From JBBQER01 sp052148155 (lineage in GTDB: Bacteria; Actinomycetota; Acidimicrobiia; IMCC26256; PALSA-610), in the NCBI GenBank assembly GCA_052148155.1, contig JBKQIY010000147.1, positions 4,368 to 68,367 of the forward strand: a stretch of DNA of 64,000 nucleotides, given 5' to 3'. The notes beneath the pieces are model-generated. The model was not told the DNA's origin. It did not search any database and saw only the letters and a program-made list of their open reading frames with translations. Shown here in pieces: positions 42,606-51,658 of the stretch. The first letter of the stretch is position 1, and the number at the start of each line of letters is the position of its first letter. Both the position numbers and the translations under genes were made by a program.

Positions 42606-43985
42606 TTATCCGGTTGTGTTGGCGAAGCTCTCGTAGCTGGCGTTCTTGGTCAGTGTCGGCGCGTTCGGACCGCCGACCATGCACACCCACGGCTTGCCCG
42701 GTGCTGTGAACAGCGGGACGAAGTGCCCGTCGTGGACTCTCGTGAGTGAGAGGCATTGATACTTACCTGCGTATTGGTTGGCGGTTCGGTTCGGGCCCTC
42801 TGGGTCGTTGTGTTGCTTGGTCCAGTCGATTGGCTCGATCATGCCGTCGGCGTCGAAGTGGGTGTCTTGGTTGAGCGAGTCGATGACTTTCTGTTGCGAG
42901 AAGTTTGGTCCGGCGAGTTCGAGGCCTTGCACAAACTGGAGCGCGGAGATCCATCCGTAGGCGGGTATCTCCGAGACGGGCTTGCCGGACTTGCCCATCC
43001 AGGTCACGAACTCTTGCTCGATCGGAGGCTGGGGCGTGTTCTCGAGCGCGGCGAACTGTGGTGCGACGAAGTCGCCCTCGAGCAATTGGGCGTTGGCTTG
43101 CACGAACTGGGGGTCGTAAAGATTGTTCACATACTGCACGGCGTCGAGATGCTGCTTGGCCATTTCCTTGGCCAGGATGAGCGTTTCCGTCTGGTCGACG
43201 CTGGTGAAGACGAGCTGAATTTTCTTGGCCTTCATCCTCGAGACCTCGGCGCTGACATTCGCCTGAGCTACCTGCAGATCGGGGTCGTAGTAGACGACCT
43301 TCGCCGACGGGTACTTCTCGAAACTCGCATTGACCCCGATCGCGTAGTTCTTCGAGGCGGCGATTGCACCGTACGCCAGCACCGCGATTCTCGAGAAGTG
43401 TTCCTCTTGGGCGATGTAGGGGTCGAGCTGCTCTTGGCACGTGAAACAGATCGCGCCCATGGTCCCGAACAGGTTGGGCTTGCCGGCGAACTCCTCGTTG
43501 ACGTTCCACATGAAAGTAGGCATTGGAGGATTGCTGGCCGCGATGTCGGGCGCTCCGCCGAACAGCGGGGTGGCGATGAAGGTCGCGAAGGCGTGATCCT
43601 GCGCGAGGCTCGCCTTGACCGTCTGCTCGTCGTTGACGAAGTCGTCGTCGTGGTTGGCACTGATCACGAGTTTGCGGCCGTAGATCCCGCCCGCGGCGTT
43701 GATCATGTTGAAGTACGCCTGGACGCCGTTCGCGAAGGACGAGTAGTCACCGGCCAGTGGGTTCGTGCCCGCCGTGATGACGACGACGTTGATGTGGGTA
43801 TTGGTGACGCCTTGCACGCCGGTGAGGGGAACGTCCTCGCGAAGCGCCGCGCGCGAGGCGTCGGTGACCGGCGGGGTGCCGGGCTTTGTGGTGGGGACCG
43901 AGAGCGGCTTGGACGAGGAGGCGTTCCCGCACGCGATCGCAAGAATCGCGACGAGCGCGCAGATGGTGAGGAATCGGGTACGCAT
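42606..43985 (-). CDS. ABC-type branched-chain amino-acid-like substrate-binding lipoprotein
   Basis: 459 residues. The signal peptide ends in a lipobox-like LAIACGNASS, so it is lipid-anchored outside the membrane. The rest is the Peripla_BP_6 (LivJ-type) fold: HINVVVITAGTNPLAGDYSS, GVQAYFNMINAAGGIYGRKL, MKAKKIQLVFTSVDQTETL and AYGWISALQFVQGLELAG. These proteins bind amino acids, aromatic acids, amides or other small acids. No permease or ATPase genes are adjacent. It is the last gene of the ligase-cupin-SnoaL set, three bases after the SnoaL-like stop, so the ligand is probably the compound this island degrades. Confidence 0.87.
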   Translation of the reverse strand: MRTRFLTICALVAILAIACGNASSSKPLSVPTTKPGTPPVTDASRAALREDVPLTGVQGVTNTHINVVVITAGTNPLAGDYSSFANGVQAYFNMINAAGGIYGRKLVISANHDDDFVNDEQTVKASLAQDHAFATFIATPLFGGAPDIAASNPPMPTFMWNVNEEFAGKPNLFGTMGAICFTCQEQLDPYIAQEEHFSRIAVLAYGAIAASKNYAIGVNASFEKYPSAKVVYYDPDLQVAQANVSAEVSRMKAKKIQLVFTSVDQTETLILAKEMAKQHLDAVQYVNNLYDPQFVQANAQLLEGDFVAPQFAALENTPQPPIEQEFVTWMGKSGKPVSEIPAYGWISALQFVQGLELAGPNFSQQKVIDSLNQDTHFDADGMIEPIDWTKQHNDPEGPNRTANQYAGKYQCLSLTRVHDGHFVPLFTAPGKPWVCMVGGPNAPTLTKNASYESFANTTG

Positions 43986-43988
43986 TGC

Positions 43989-44447
43989 TCAGCGGCCTGC
44001 GGTTGCGGCGGCTTTGGCGTTCTGCCAGTTGGTAAGCAACTCGCCGAAGTTCGCGGGGTTGTAGATGTCCTCTTCCCGTGACCATTGGCCGTCCCCGGCG
44101 TAGTCGATGCGGGTCCAGTTCGTTGCCGACATTTCGCTCCCGTCCCCGGGATCGGACATGTGTGTCCGCGCGCAGAAGACAACGCGTCCGTTGTCCTCGT
44201 CGAAGTAGACCCAGTCGTGGGTGTAGCGGACCATCTCCGCGTTGATGGGGTCGCGCATCAGGGGCACGATCCAGTTACGGACCTCTTCGCGGCCGTGCAT
44301 CTCGCCGAAGGCGTGCTCGACGTAGGTGCAGTGTTCGGTGAACAGATCCGCGAATGCGTTGTAGTCCGCGGTTGCCGCGCACTGGTCTGAAACTTCCTTG
44401 AAATGCTCGTAGGCTTGGCGAAGCTCGGCGATGGGATATCTGGGCAC
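43989..44447 (-). CDS. SnoaL-like (NTF2 fold) protein
   Basis: About 152 residues from the GTG at VPRYPIAELR, chosen because a GAGGAG motif lies five bases upstream; the frame is open 15 bases further. NTF2-like pattern: LRQAYEHFKEVSDQCAA, FADLFTEHCTYVEHAFGEM, a strand-rich C-terminal half (VVFCARTHMSDPG) and YNPANFGELLTNW. His/Asp residues in the cavity are plausible catalysts but not diagnostic. It could be an isomerase, dehydratase or hydrolase in the pathway of the neighbouring genes. Confidence 0.78.
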   Translation of the reverse strand: MPRYPIAELRQAYEHFKEVSDQCAATADYNAFADLFTEHCTYVEHAFGEMHGREEVRNWIVPLMRDPINAEMVRYTHDWVYFDEDNGRVVFCARTHMSDPGDGSEMSATNWTRIDYAGDGQWSREEDIYNPANFGELLTNWQNAKAAATAGR

Positions 44448-44509
44448 GTTGTCTCCTCGCATTGCGTCGCGCGGACGATCCGCGACTGTTCAGGTTCGAT
44501 TGGGAATCC

Positions 44510-45505
44510 TCATTGACTCGTCGAGCCGACGGCGACCATGACGGTCGACATCCGGAGCGGCTCGGTCCCTACCGCGTGCCACAGGTGGTTCGTGCCGCGC
44601 TGGAGCACGATGTCGCCGGCCTCGAGGAGCACTGGCGGCAGATCCGGTAGATACATCTGCACCGAACCGGAGACGATCACATCGACATCGATCGTCGCCG
44701 TCGCATGCCAGCCCGCGTCGGGCGCGGGCGAGCCCGACGCGGCCGCCTGCAACTCGACATCGAGGATCTTGGCGCCCCCGCCGTGCGGCTCCAAGTCGAA
44801 CGGTTCGAGCGCGTCGCCGCCCTGGTCCGCCGCGAGCACGGGTCCGCCGAGCTGCCAGACGTCGGCCAATGCCGCGAGCGGAGCGGCTTCTTCGCCGATG
44901 ATGAGCATCACTGCAGGGTCTCCGTCGTGCACGATCCGCGGGTGCCCGTCATCGTCGGTTCCCGCCACGACCCGCCGGACTCGTCGGGCCGGTCCGCTCG
45001 CGCCACGCAAGGACGTGGCGACGGCGGGTTCCGACGCCTGGCCGGGCTGGGCGCGGACGACAAGCAGCCTGGTCTCGATCTTGGGCGAGGTTCGCGCTCC
45101 AAACGGCACACCTCGCGCGACGAACACCGAGCCGGGCTCCAACGTCACTTCGTCGCTACCGACGGTCACGTGCAGCTCGCCGCTGACCACGATGAACGCC
45201 TCGAACGACTCTGAAGTCGCGTGCGTCGGATCGACCAGCGGTGAGGTGGTCGGCTCCACTACCAGCGCGTTTACGGTCAAAGTTCCAGGTCCGCTGACGA
45301 GCTGACCGGCCTCGAGGTCACCTTCGTCCAGGGAAGTCGCGGGCACGTTGACTGCAAGGACGCGGCCCGCGCGCGACGTTCCCCGAGTTTCGTCGACGCG
45401 CACACTGCGGTCCGATCGGACCTGTGCCCGCCCGTCGGCATCGTGCCCGGTGGTCACCATCCTCCAGCCGAGATCGTTCTGCGCGGCTCGCGTGTCGTGG
45501 GTCAT
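44510..45505 (-). CDS. Bicupin family protein
   Basis: 331 residues from the ATG overlapping the ligase stop (ATGA). Two cupin modules are seen: residues about 95-160 (SESFEAFIVVSGELHVTVGS, VTLEPGSVFVARGVPFGAR) and about 265-325 (HATATIDVDVIVSGSVQMYL, VLLEAGDIVLQRGTNHLWHA). The second keeps His residues for metal binding; the first lacks the HxH pair. Bicupins include dioxygenases, decarboxylases and isomerases. Translational coupling with the acyl-CoA ligase suggests it acts on the same compound or its product. Confidence 0.78.
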   Translation of the reverse strand: MTHDTRAAQNDLGWRMVTTGHDADGRAQVRSDRSVRVDETRGTSRAGRVLAVNVPATSLDEGDLEAGQLVSGPGTLTVNALVVEPTTSPLVDPTHATSESFEAFIVVSGELHVTVGSDEVTLEPGSVFVARGVPFGARTSPKIETRLLVVRAQPGQASEPAVATSLRGASGPARRVRRVVAGTDDDGHPRIVHDGDPAVMLIIGEEAAPLAALADVWQLGGPVLAADQGGDALEPFDLEPHGGGAKILDVELQAAASGSPAPDAGWHATATIDVDVIVSGSVQMYLPDLPPVLLEAGDIVLQRGTNHLWHAVGTEPLRMSTVMVAVGSTSQ

Positions 45506-47193
45506 GAGGCCGGCACCGCGTACTCGGTCTGGATGACTCGCTTCAGCACCTTGCCCGTGTCGCCTCTCGGCAACGGCTCCTCGGTGATCCACACGTGCGC
45601 CGGCACCTTGTGGGCCGCGAGATGTTTCGCCGCGTGGTCTCGCAGAGACTCGGGCGTGACGCCCGAACCCGGCGACACACAGACGACTGCACCAACTTCC
45701 TCGCCGAGCGTGGGATGCGGTGTCGCGAACACGGCGGTGTCGACGACCGCCGGATGCTCGAACAACACGGCCTCCACTTCGAGGGTAGAGATGTTCTCGC
45801 CGCCGCGGATCACGATGTCCTTCGCCCGATCGACGATGTAGAGGAAGCCGTCATCGTCGATCCGGCCGATGTCGCCGGAGTGAAGCCACCCGTGCGTGAA
45901 CGTCGCTTGTGTTTCGTCCGGGCGTTCCCAGTAGCCGGGAACCACATTCGCACCCTTGATCCAGATCTCCCCCGCCTCACCGGCAGTCGCGTCTTGGCCG
46001 TTCGGGTCGACGATGCGGACCTCGCAGATCGGTACCGGGATGCCGACACTTGCGGGCCGGTCGAGATAGTCACTGCCGCCGATCGATGCCGTAATCGACG
46101 AGGTCTCGGTGAGGCCGTAGCCGGTCGCGGATCCGGACGCGGGAAACCGCTCATGGATGCGCCGCACGAGCTCAGGCGGTGACGCCGCGCCACCCCCGCC
46201 GAAGTTGCCGACCGAGCTGAGGTCACGCCGGTCGAGCGTCGGTGAGTTCAACACGTCCCACAGCATCGTGGGCACACCCGAGAACGATGTGACGCGCTCG
46301 CGTTCGATCAGATCAAGCGCGGCTTCGGCATCCCATCGCCGCATGAAGATCAACGTCCCGCCGAAGAAGGCCTGGCCGACCAGCATCGAGTGGCAACCGG
46401 TCGCATGGAAGAGCGGCACCGACAGCAGCTGCACCGGTGGGCCGGCGTTCGAGCCGGCCGCGTCGTCGCGAAGCATCGTACGGACGCCGGAAAACATCAT
46501 GCTGACCAGGTTCGAACAGATGTTCCGGTGCGTCCCGAGCACACCCTTCGGCCGCGTGGTCGTTCCCGACGTGTAGAAGATCGTGGCGAAATCGTCGGGC
46601 TCGATATCCACCACGGGCGCCCTACGGTCGTGCTCGACCAACTCGGCGAAGCCGATCACGTCAGCCGGCAGTCCGTCGAGCTCGTTCCAGGCGTCGAGCC
46701 GGGTCCCGATCACGACGCGACCGGCCAAACCCGACGGAGCAGTTACCAGACGCTCGAGTCGCTCGCCGTCCGCGACGACCACGGTCGCGTCCGCGTCCGC
46801 GATCGCGAAGGCCAATTCGTCTCCCGTTCCGAACGCGTTGATCGGGACTGCGATCGCTCCCGCCATCGCAGCACCGAAGAACGCAATCGACCACTCCGGC
46901 AGATTGCGCATCGCGATCGCGACACGATCGCCCTTGCGAACACCGAGCTCAACCAGGGACGCCGCGAATCGCTCGACCAGTGCGAGGTGCCGCTTGTGGG
47001 AGATGCGCTCTTCGTCCAACACCAGAAAGTCCCGAGCGCCCGCCGCCGCTGCTCCGTGGACGAGCACGGCGTCGAGGGTGCGCGGCGCGTTCTTCCACGC
47101 ACGCGTCGGCAGACCCCCGATGTCGACAATCTCGACCTCGAAAAACTGTCCGGGCGCGCAGAGTGTCGCTTGAATCTCGTCGTTGCTCGGCAT
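45502..47193 (-). CDS. AMP-dependent synthetase/acyl-CoA ligase
   Basis: 563 residues of the ANL superfamily. Motifs: ATP/AMP loop IFYTSGTTTRPKGVLGTH, SVPLFHATGCHS, GYGLTETSSI, GWLHSGDIGRIDDDGFLYIV and DRAKDIVIRGGENIS, and the catalytic Lys in RGDTGKVLKR near the C-terminus. It activates a carboxylic acid to its CoA thioester; the chain type cannot be read. It heads the minus-strand set ligase-bicupin-SnoaL-SBP. A TTGTTTAGACAA operator lies 24 bp upstream, between it and the divergent gntR. Confidence 0.9.
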   Translation of the reverse strand: MPSNDEIQATLCAPGQFFEVEIVDIGGLPTRAWKNAPRTLDAVLVHGAAAAGARDFLVLDEERISHKRHLALVERFAASLVELGVRKGDRVAIAMRNLPEWSIAFFGAAMAGAIAVPINAFGTGDELAFAIADADATVVVADGERLERLVTAPSGLAGRVVIGTRLDAWNELDGLPADVIGFAELVEHDRRAPVVDIEPDDFATIFYTSGTTTRPKGVLGTHRNICSNLVSMMFSGVRTMLRDDAAGSNAGPPVQLLSVPLFHATGCHSMLVGQAFFGGTLIFMRRWDAEAALDLIERERVTSFSGVPTMLWDVLNSPTLDRRDLSSVGNFGGGGAASPPELVRRIHERFPASGSATGYGLTETSSITASIGGSDYLDRPASVGIPVPICEVRIVDPNGQDATAGEAGEIWIKGANVVPGYWERPDETQATFTHGWLHSGDIGRIDDDGFLYIVDRAKDIVIRGGENISTLEVEAVLFEHPAVVDTAVFATPHPTLGEEVGAVVCVSPGSGVTPESLRDHAAKHLAAHKVPAHVWITEEPLPRGDTGKVLKRVIQTEYAVPAS

Positions 47194-47216
47194 CCGTTCA
47201 GCTCCTCACCGCCCGT

Positions 47217-47228
47217 TTGTTTAGACAA
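47217..47228. promoter_or_regulatory. GntR/HutC-type operator (TTGTTTAGACAA)
   Basis: A 12-bp near-palindrome in the region between the divergent ligase and gntR genes, 24 bp from the ligase start. It matches the sites at 50354 (TTGTCTGGACAA) and 55999 (TTGTCTAGACAT). HutC-subfamily GntR regulators are known to bind GTnTAnAC-type palindromes, so the adjacent GntR protein is the likely binder, with autoregulation. Confidence 0.65.
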
Positions 47229-47312
47229 TAGGCTGCAGCGTGCCGTGGTGCGAGCGCGTCCCCCGGGCCCGGCAGAATGCAATCGATGCCGCACAAAGGA
47301 GTCGTGACCGAG

Positions 47313-48017
47313 ATGCCCGCCGCCCGCCAACCGTGGCATCAGGCGGTAGCCGAGGAGCTCCTCGCCCGCATCGCGGACGGCACCTACGCCGTCGGGGATC
47401 GACTCCCGACCGAGGGGGAGTTGTGCGCCACGTACAACCTGGCGCGAGGGACGGTTCGCCAGGCACTCGACCGCTTGCAGCAGCTCGGGATGATCGAGCG
47501 GCGGGCTGGAGCAGGGACCAGAGTGGTAGCGAGCGCGCCGGTCGGCCCGTACCAGCCGTTCGCGTTCTCCCCGTCGGACATCGCCGCACTTGCGGCGACC
47601 ACCCGGCTCCTCCGACCGCAAATATTCGACACCGCGATCGACGCCCACCTCGCGCGCCGCATCGGCGCTCGCGCCGGAAGCCGGTGGCACGTCCTCCAGG
47701 GCGTCCGGGTGCGGCGTGACGATCCGCAGACGCCGCTCTGCTGGAGCGAGCACTACACCAGAGGCAGTATCACGATGGATCCGCGCAAGGCGGAGTTCAC
47801 CGCCGAGACCCTGAAGGAGTTCCGCGTTGAACAGCGCGTGTCGGCAGCACTGCTCGATGACGATATCGCCAAGTTGTTGGACGCAGAAGGCGGTGGATCG
47901 GCCCTCGTCGTCACCCGTCGGCTGAGCGACCGGAAGGGCCAGCTCATCAACGTCGGCATCTACACGCATCCGGCCGACCGCTACGAGATCACCACCGTGG
48001 TCAGCCCGGGACGCTGA
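47313..48017 (+). CDS. GntR family transcriptional regulator (HutC/UTRA type)
   Basis: About 234 residues from the ATG at MPAARQPWHQ; earlier in-frame starts (47277, 47286, 47304) exist, and an AAAGGAG motif lies at 47296-47302. The N-terminal winged helix is WHQAVAEELLARIADGTYAV, then GDRLPTEGELCATYNLARG and TVRQALDRLQQLG. The C-terminal UTRA ligand domain follows (WHVLQGVRVRRDDPQTPLCW, INVGIYTHPADRYEITTVV). It should sense a small acid or ester of the catabolic island and, with operators at 47217, 50354 and 55999, control three transcripts. Confidence 0.88.
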   Translation: MPAARQPWHQAVAEELLARIADGTYAVGDRLPTEGELCATYNLARGTVRQALDRLQQLGMIERRAGAGTRVVASAPVGPYQPFAFSPSDIAALAATTRLLRPQIFDTAIDAHLARRIGARAGSRWHVLQGVRVRRDDPQTPLCWSEHYTRGSITMDPRKAEFTAETLKEFRVEQRVSAALLDDDIAKLLDAEGGGSALVVTRRLSDRKGQLINVGIYTHPADRYEITTVVSPGR

Positions 48018-48035
48018 CCTCCGCGCGCTGATCGA

Positions 48036-49007
48036 TCAGGTTGAGGTCAGCTCGACCGCGCGGTTCGCGTTGAACATGGCCCGCTCGCCGAGGGCGTCCT
48101 GCACGGGTCGAGTTGGGTCGTGCCGCGAACGTTGGTAGATGCCCTCGAGAAGAACTGCCGACCGGAAGTTGTAGAGCGCCTCGTAGTAAGTGAGGTCGCC
48201 CACATCATCCAGCCCACGCGTGGCCGCGTAGCGCTCGACAAGCTGCGCTCGCTCCGGGAAACCCTCTTGCGCGAACGAGCACCAGACCTCGCAGAACCCC
48301 GCGAGGTCGAGGAGCGGATCTCCAATCGTGGCCGTCTCCCAATCAACGACTGCGACGACCCGACCGGGCCGGTCCGGCGCGACCAGCACATTCAGCATGT
48401 GGTAGTCGCCGTGCATGATCGTCGGTCTGAACAAACGCGGGCGATGCGCGTCGAGCCAACCCATCACACCATCGATGCCGGGAAGCTCGCGCCCACCGTA
48501 GGAGGCGAGTTGGGTCTCCCATCGCTCGACCTGCCGCTCGTGGAATCCGTCCGGCCGGCCAAGGTCGGCAAGCCCTGCAGCCTGCCAGTCGATCTGATGG
48601 AGGTTGGCGAGAGCGTCGACCAAGGCGTATGAGAGTTCGGCTCTCCCCTCGTCGTCATCGAGTGCGGCTGGGACGGGCGCCGCCGCGACGCCGTCGATGC
48701 GTTCCATCACATAGAAGGTGCACCCGAGCACGGCGAGGTCGTCGCACAGAGCCACCGGGCGCGGGTGCGGGACCGGAGTGCCGTCCAGCGCGCGGAGGAT
48801 GCGGAACTCGCGGCGCATGCCCTCGTCGGCGCGGGCCACGGCCACTCTGGCCGGACGCCGCAGCACCCAGCGATGCGCGCCCCGCTTGAGCGCAAACATC
48901 ACATTCGAGGCCCCGCCGCTGAGGGGTTCAGCGGAGAGTCGCTCGCCTCGGGCCACGCCCTCCGCATCGAGCCAGTCGCCGACCCGATCGAGGTCGAGGA
49001 GCGTCAC
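48036..49007 (-). CDS. APH-fold phosphotransferase paired with acyl-CoA dehydrogenase (ACAD10/11 kinase-like)
   Basis: 323 residues from a GTG overlapping the dehydrogenase stop (GTGA). Kinase-like fold: LSGGASNVMFALKRGAHRWV with the nucleotide loop and Lys/Arg region, the catalytic loop MHGDYHMLNVLV (Asp and Asn) near residue 207 and VVDWETATIGDPLLDLAG as the metal-binding DW motif. This is the ACAD10/11-associated APH family. In levulinate catabolism and in ACAD10/11, such kinases phosphorylate the 4-hydroxyl of acyl-CoA so that the partner dehydrogenase-fold enzyme can eliminate phosphate. The same role here is an inference. Confidence 0.83.
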   Translation of the reverse strand: MTLLDLDRVGDWLDAEGVARGERLSAEPLSGGASNVMFALKRGAHRWVLRRPARVAVARADEGMRREFRILRALDGTPVPHPRPVALCDDLAVLGCTFYVMERIDGVAAAPVPAALDDDEGRAELSYALVDALANLHQIDWQAAGLADLGRPDGFHERQVERWETQLASYGGRELPGIDGVMGWLDAHRPRLFRPTIMHGDYHMLNVLVAPDRPGRVVAVVDWETATIGDPLLDLAGFCEVWCSFAQEGFPERAQLVERYAATRGLDDVGDLTYYEALYNFRSAVLLEGIYQRSRHDPTRPVQDALGERAMFNANRAVELTST

Positions 49008-50300
49008 CGCGTCCGCGCCTCGGCGAGGGATCCGAACTCGGCGAGCGCGGCGGCGCGCCGCTCCGGGATGTGCTCGGACGGCCAAGCTCCGCTCGCCGCC
49101 TGGTGATCTTTGAGTACCTCGCGGGCGAGCGTCGCTTTGTGGATCTCAGTCGGCCCGTCGGCGATGCCGAGTGCCACGGACGCGAGCAGCATGCGGGCAA
49201 GGGGCATCTCGTTGGAGATCCCGAGCGCGCCGTGAAGATGCATCGTCCTCATCACCGCGTCGTGGAACACCTTCGGCGTCGAGACCTTCACGCCCGCGAT
49301 CTCGCGCCGCGCCGCACTCGCACCGGAGCTATCAACACACCAGGCCGCGTGCAGAACCTGCAGCCGGAACTGGGTGAGCTCGATCCATGCGTCGGCGACC
49401 TTCTCCTGCGTGAGCTGCTTCCTCGCGAGCAGCTCACCCTGCGTCGTTCGACTCAACGCCCGCTCGCACAACATGTCGAAACAGCGGGCCACCGCGCCGA
49501 CAGTCCGCATCGCGTGATGCAGCCGTCCTCCGCCGAGCCGGGTCTGCGCGATCACGAAAGCGTGACCCTCGCCTCCGAGGAGATTTTCGTTTGGCACGCG
49601 AACACCGTCGTAGGCCACGTAGGGGTGGTTTCCGTGGCCGGCGGCGTCGAAGCCCATGCCCGTCCGTCGTATGACACTCATGCCCGGCGTGCCAGCCGGC
49701 ACCAGGAACATCGAGGTGCCCTGGTAGACCGAGACGTCGGGATCGGTTACGGCCATGACGATGACAAAAGCGGCATGATCGAAGCTCGACGAGAACCACT
49801 TCTCTCCCGAGATCACCCACTCGTCGCCGTCACGCACAGCTCCTTGTCGTGAACAACGACGGGTCGGAGCCACCCTGCGGTTCAGTCATCGCGTAACAAG
49901 ATGAAATGCGGCCTTCGAGGAGCGGCTGCAGGTAGGCGGCCTGCTGCGCTTCTGACCCGTAGTGCGCAAGAATCTCCGCGTTGCCCGAGTCCGGCGCCTG
50001 GCAACCGAATACGCTCGGGGCAAAGCCCGAGCGTCCAAGAATCTCGTTCATGTACGCCAACCGGACCTGACCGAAGCCTTGGCCCCCGAACTCCGGGGTG
50101 AGGTGGGCCGACCAGAGACCTTTCGCACGCACGATGTCCTGGAGTGGCCGGATCTTCGAGTCGTGCACGGGATGCGCTTTGTCGTAGATGACCTCCTCGT
50201 CGCCGAAGGCGAGGTCAAGCGGCTCAATCTCCCGAACAACGAAATCCCGGATCCACTCGAGCTGCTCCGCGAAGTCGGGTTCGATCTCGAAGTTCGCCAC
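49004..50300 (-). pseudogene. Acyl-CoA dehydrogenase, ACAD10/11-like, one frameshift
   Basis: The N-terminal piece (49830-50300: MANFEIEPDFAEQLEWIRDF, HLTPEFGGQGFG, CYAMTEPQGGSDP) and C-terminal piece (49004-49873: AVRDGDEWVISGEKWFSS, GIADGPTEIHKATLARE) form one complete enzyme of about 430 residues. Removing one base near 49845 joins SDPSLFTT to AVRDGDEW. TEPQGGSDP (flavin site) and the DGPTEIHK ending are typical of the ACAD10/11 group. The break is in the middle of a well-conserved gene, so a sequencing error is quite possible. It is coupled to the APH kinase and has an operator (50354-50365) 53 bp upstream. Confidence 0.85.
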
Positions 50301-50353
50301 GCTGTCTCCTCTTGCACCGAACGGTTCGCGGGCGGTCTATGGACATCCACCAT

Positions 50354-50365
50354 TTGTCTGGACAA
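50354..50365. promoter_or_regulatory. GntR/HutC-type operator (TTGTCTGGACAA)
   Basis: 12-bp near-palindrome, 53 bp upstream of the acyl-CoA dehydrogenase start and 70 bp after the CoA-transferase stop. It shares the TTGT..... ACAA arms and following TA with the site at 47217, and the core with the site at 55999. Likely a second target of the GntR protein at 47.3 kb. Confidence 0.65.
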
Positions 50366-50434
50366 TACCGAAGGCGGGTAGCGCTGCGATCTCTGTCGCC
50401 TACGAGCGACAACGCCGACCTCAGCCGGCGCGGC

Positions 50435-51580
50435 TCAAGCGATCCCGCCGCTCGCGCGCAATGCCGCCACGTCGAGCCCCAACTCGGCAACGATCTCGTC
50501 GGTGTCGGAACCGGGGTAGGCGTAGTTGGGTCGCGGATCACCCGGAGTGCGCGAGTAACGCGGGACGGGCACGAGCTCCGGCTGGCCGTTCGGTGCAGTT
50601 CGGAAGACGCTGCGCTCACGGTTCGCAGGATGCTCATGCGCTTCCGAGAAGCGGTAGACCGGCGCGAAGCACGCATCGATCGAACCCAAGCGCGCTTCCC
50701 ACTCGTCACGCGTCTTCGTAATGAACACCGCCTGGAACCGAGCGATCAGATCGTCCCAGTTCGCGGGATCGTCTCGGTCCGGCAGCGTCTGCGGATCGAG
50801 GCCGAGAGCCTCAACGAAGATCGTGTAGAACTGCGGCTCGAGCGGCGCCGCGGTCACGTATTTCCCATCCGCGGTCTCGTAGACGTTGTACGACGGCGAA
50901 CCCCCGTCGAAGAAGTTCGTACCGACTTCATCCGAGTGGAGCCCAGCCCGAGACATCGCGTAGTAGACGGAGTAGAGCGATAGAACGCCGTCGACCATCG
51001 CGACGTCGACAACTTGTCCCCGTCCCGAGCGTTGCGCTTCAAAAACTGCGGCCAGAACTCCGAATGCGAAGTGCAGGCCTCCCCCGGCGAAGTCGCCGAG
51101 CACCTGCAGCAGCGGGACCGGCGGTCCCCCGCGAGGTCCAATCGATCCGATCGCGCCGGTGATCGCTTCATAGTTGAGGGAATGTCCTGCCACCTTGGCC
51201 GAGGGACCGTCCTGGCCCCACCCGGTGAGCCGGGCATAAATCAGCCGCGGGTTGCACTCAAAGAGCGCCTCGGGTCCGATCCCGAGCCGTTCGCAGACAC
51301 CGGGCCGGAACGACTCGGCGAACACGTCCGCGGTGCTGACGAGTGACTTGACCACTTCAACCCCCTGTGGGTGTTTGAGATCAAGCGCGATGGATCGGCG
51401 CCCGCGGTCGTACTCCGAGTATGTGTACGGAACGGGTTCGACGGGGACCTCAGAGGTTCTGTGAACGCGGATCACATCCGCGCCGAGATCGGCCAGCTTC
51501 TGCGTGCCGAAGGGAAGTGCGCCGAGTCCCGCGAGTTCAACCACCCGTAGCCCCACGAGCGGGCCCCCAGGCGCGCTCAC
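50435..51580 (-). CDS. CaiB/BaiF family CoA-transferase (alpha-methylacyl-CoA racemase-like)
   Basis: 381 residues from the GTG at VSAPGGPLVG, preceded by an AGGAGT motif; a longer frame to 51634 exists. Family III CoA-transferase features: LRVVELAGLGALPFGTQKLA, LGADVIRVHR, FAESFRPGVCERLGIGPE, LTGWGQDGPSAKVAGHSLNY and VDVAMVDGVLSLYSVYY. LTGWGQDGP followed by AGHSLNY is the pattern of alpha-methylacyl-CoA racemases, with the catalytic His/Asp near it. It could transfer CoA or epimerise a 2-methyl-branched acyl-CoA before dehydrogenation. It lies between the SDR and the ACAD operon. Confidence 0.87.
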   Translation of the reverse strand: MSAPGGPLVGLRVVELAGLGALPFGTQKLADLGADVIRVHRTSEVPVEPVPYTYSEYDRGRRSIALDLKHPQGVEVVKSLVSTADVFAESFRPGVCERLGIGPEALFECNPRLIYARLTGWGQDGPSAKVAGHSLNYEAITGAIGSIGPRGGPPVPLLQVLGDFAGGGLHFAFGVLAAVFEAQRSGRGQVVDVAMVDGVLSLYSVYYAMSRAGLHSDEVGTNFFDGGSPSYNVYETADGKYVTAAPLEPQFYTIFVEALGLDPQTLPDRDDPANWDDLIARFQAVFITKTRDEWEARLGSIDACFAPVYRFSEAHEHPANRERSVFRTAPNGQPELVPVPRYSRTPGDPRPNYAYPGSDTDEIVAELGLDVAALRASGGIA

Positions 51581-51584
51581 GCGG

Positions 51585-51647
51585 TCACTCCTGAACCTCA
51601 TGTCGAAACGCTCCGTCGATGAGCGAATGGACATGTCGTGGTCTCAT
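51585..51647 (-). pseudogene. Relic of a TetR C-terminal end
   Basis: A 20-codon open segment reads MRPRHVHSLIDGAFRHEVQE then stop. It closely resembles the end of the TetR protein encoded 1 kb away (STQFHALIDGALRNDK). The likeness continues at DNA level (CTCCGTCGATGAGCG in both). I take it as a leftover of a duplicated or lost TetR gene in the 78-bp gap between the SDR and the CoA-transferase. Confidence 0.4.
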
Positions 51648-51658
51648 TCGCACTGACC

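Noticed and set aside
45502..47193. Ligase as a luciferase-like or NRPS adenylation domain
   Set aside because: No carrier-protein domain or NRPS context; motif order fits an ordinary acyl-CoA ligase.
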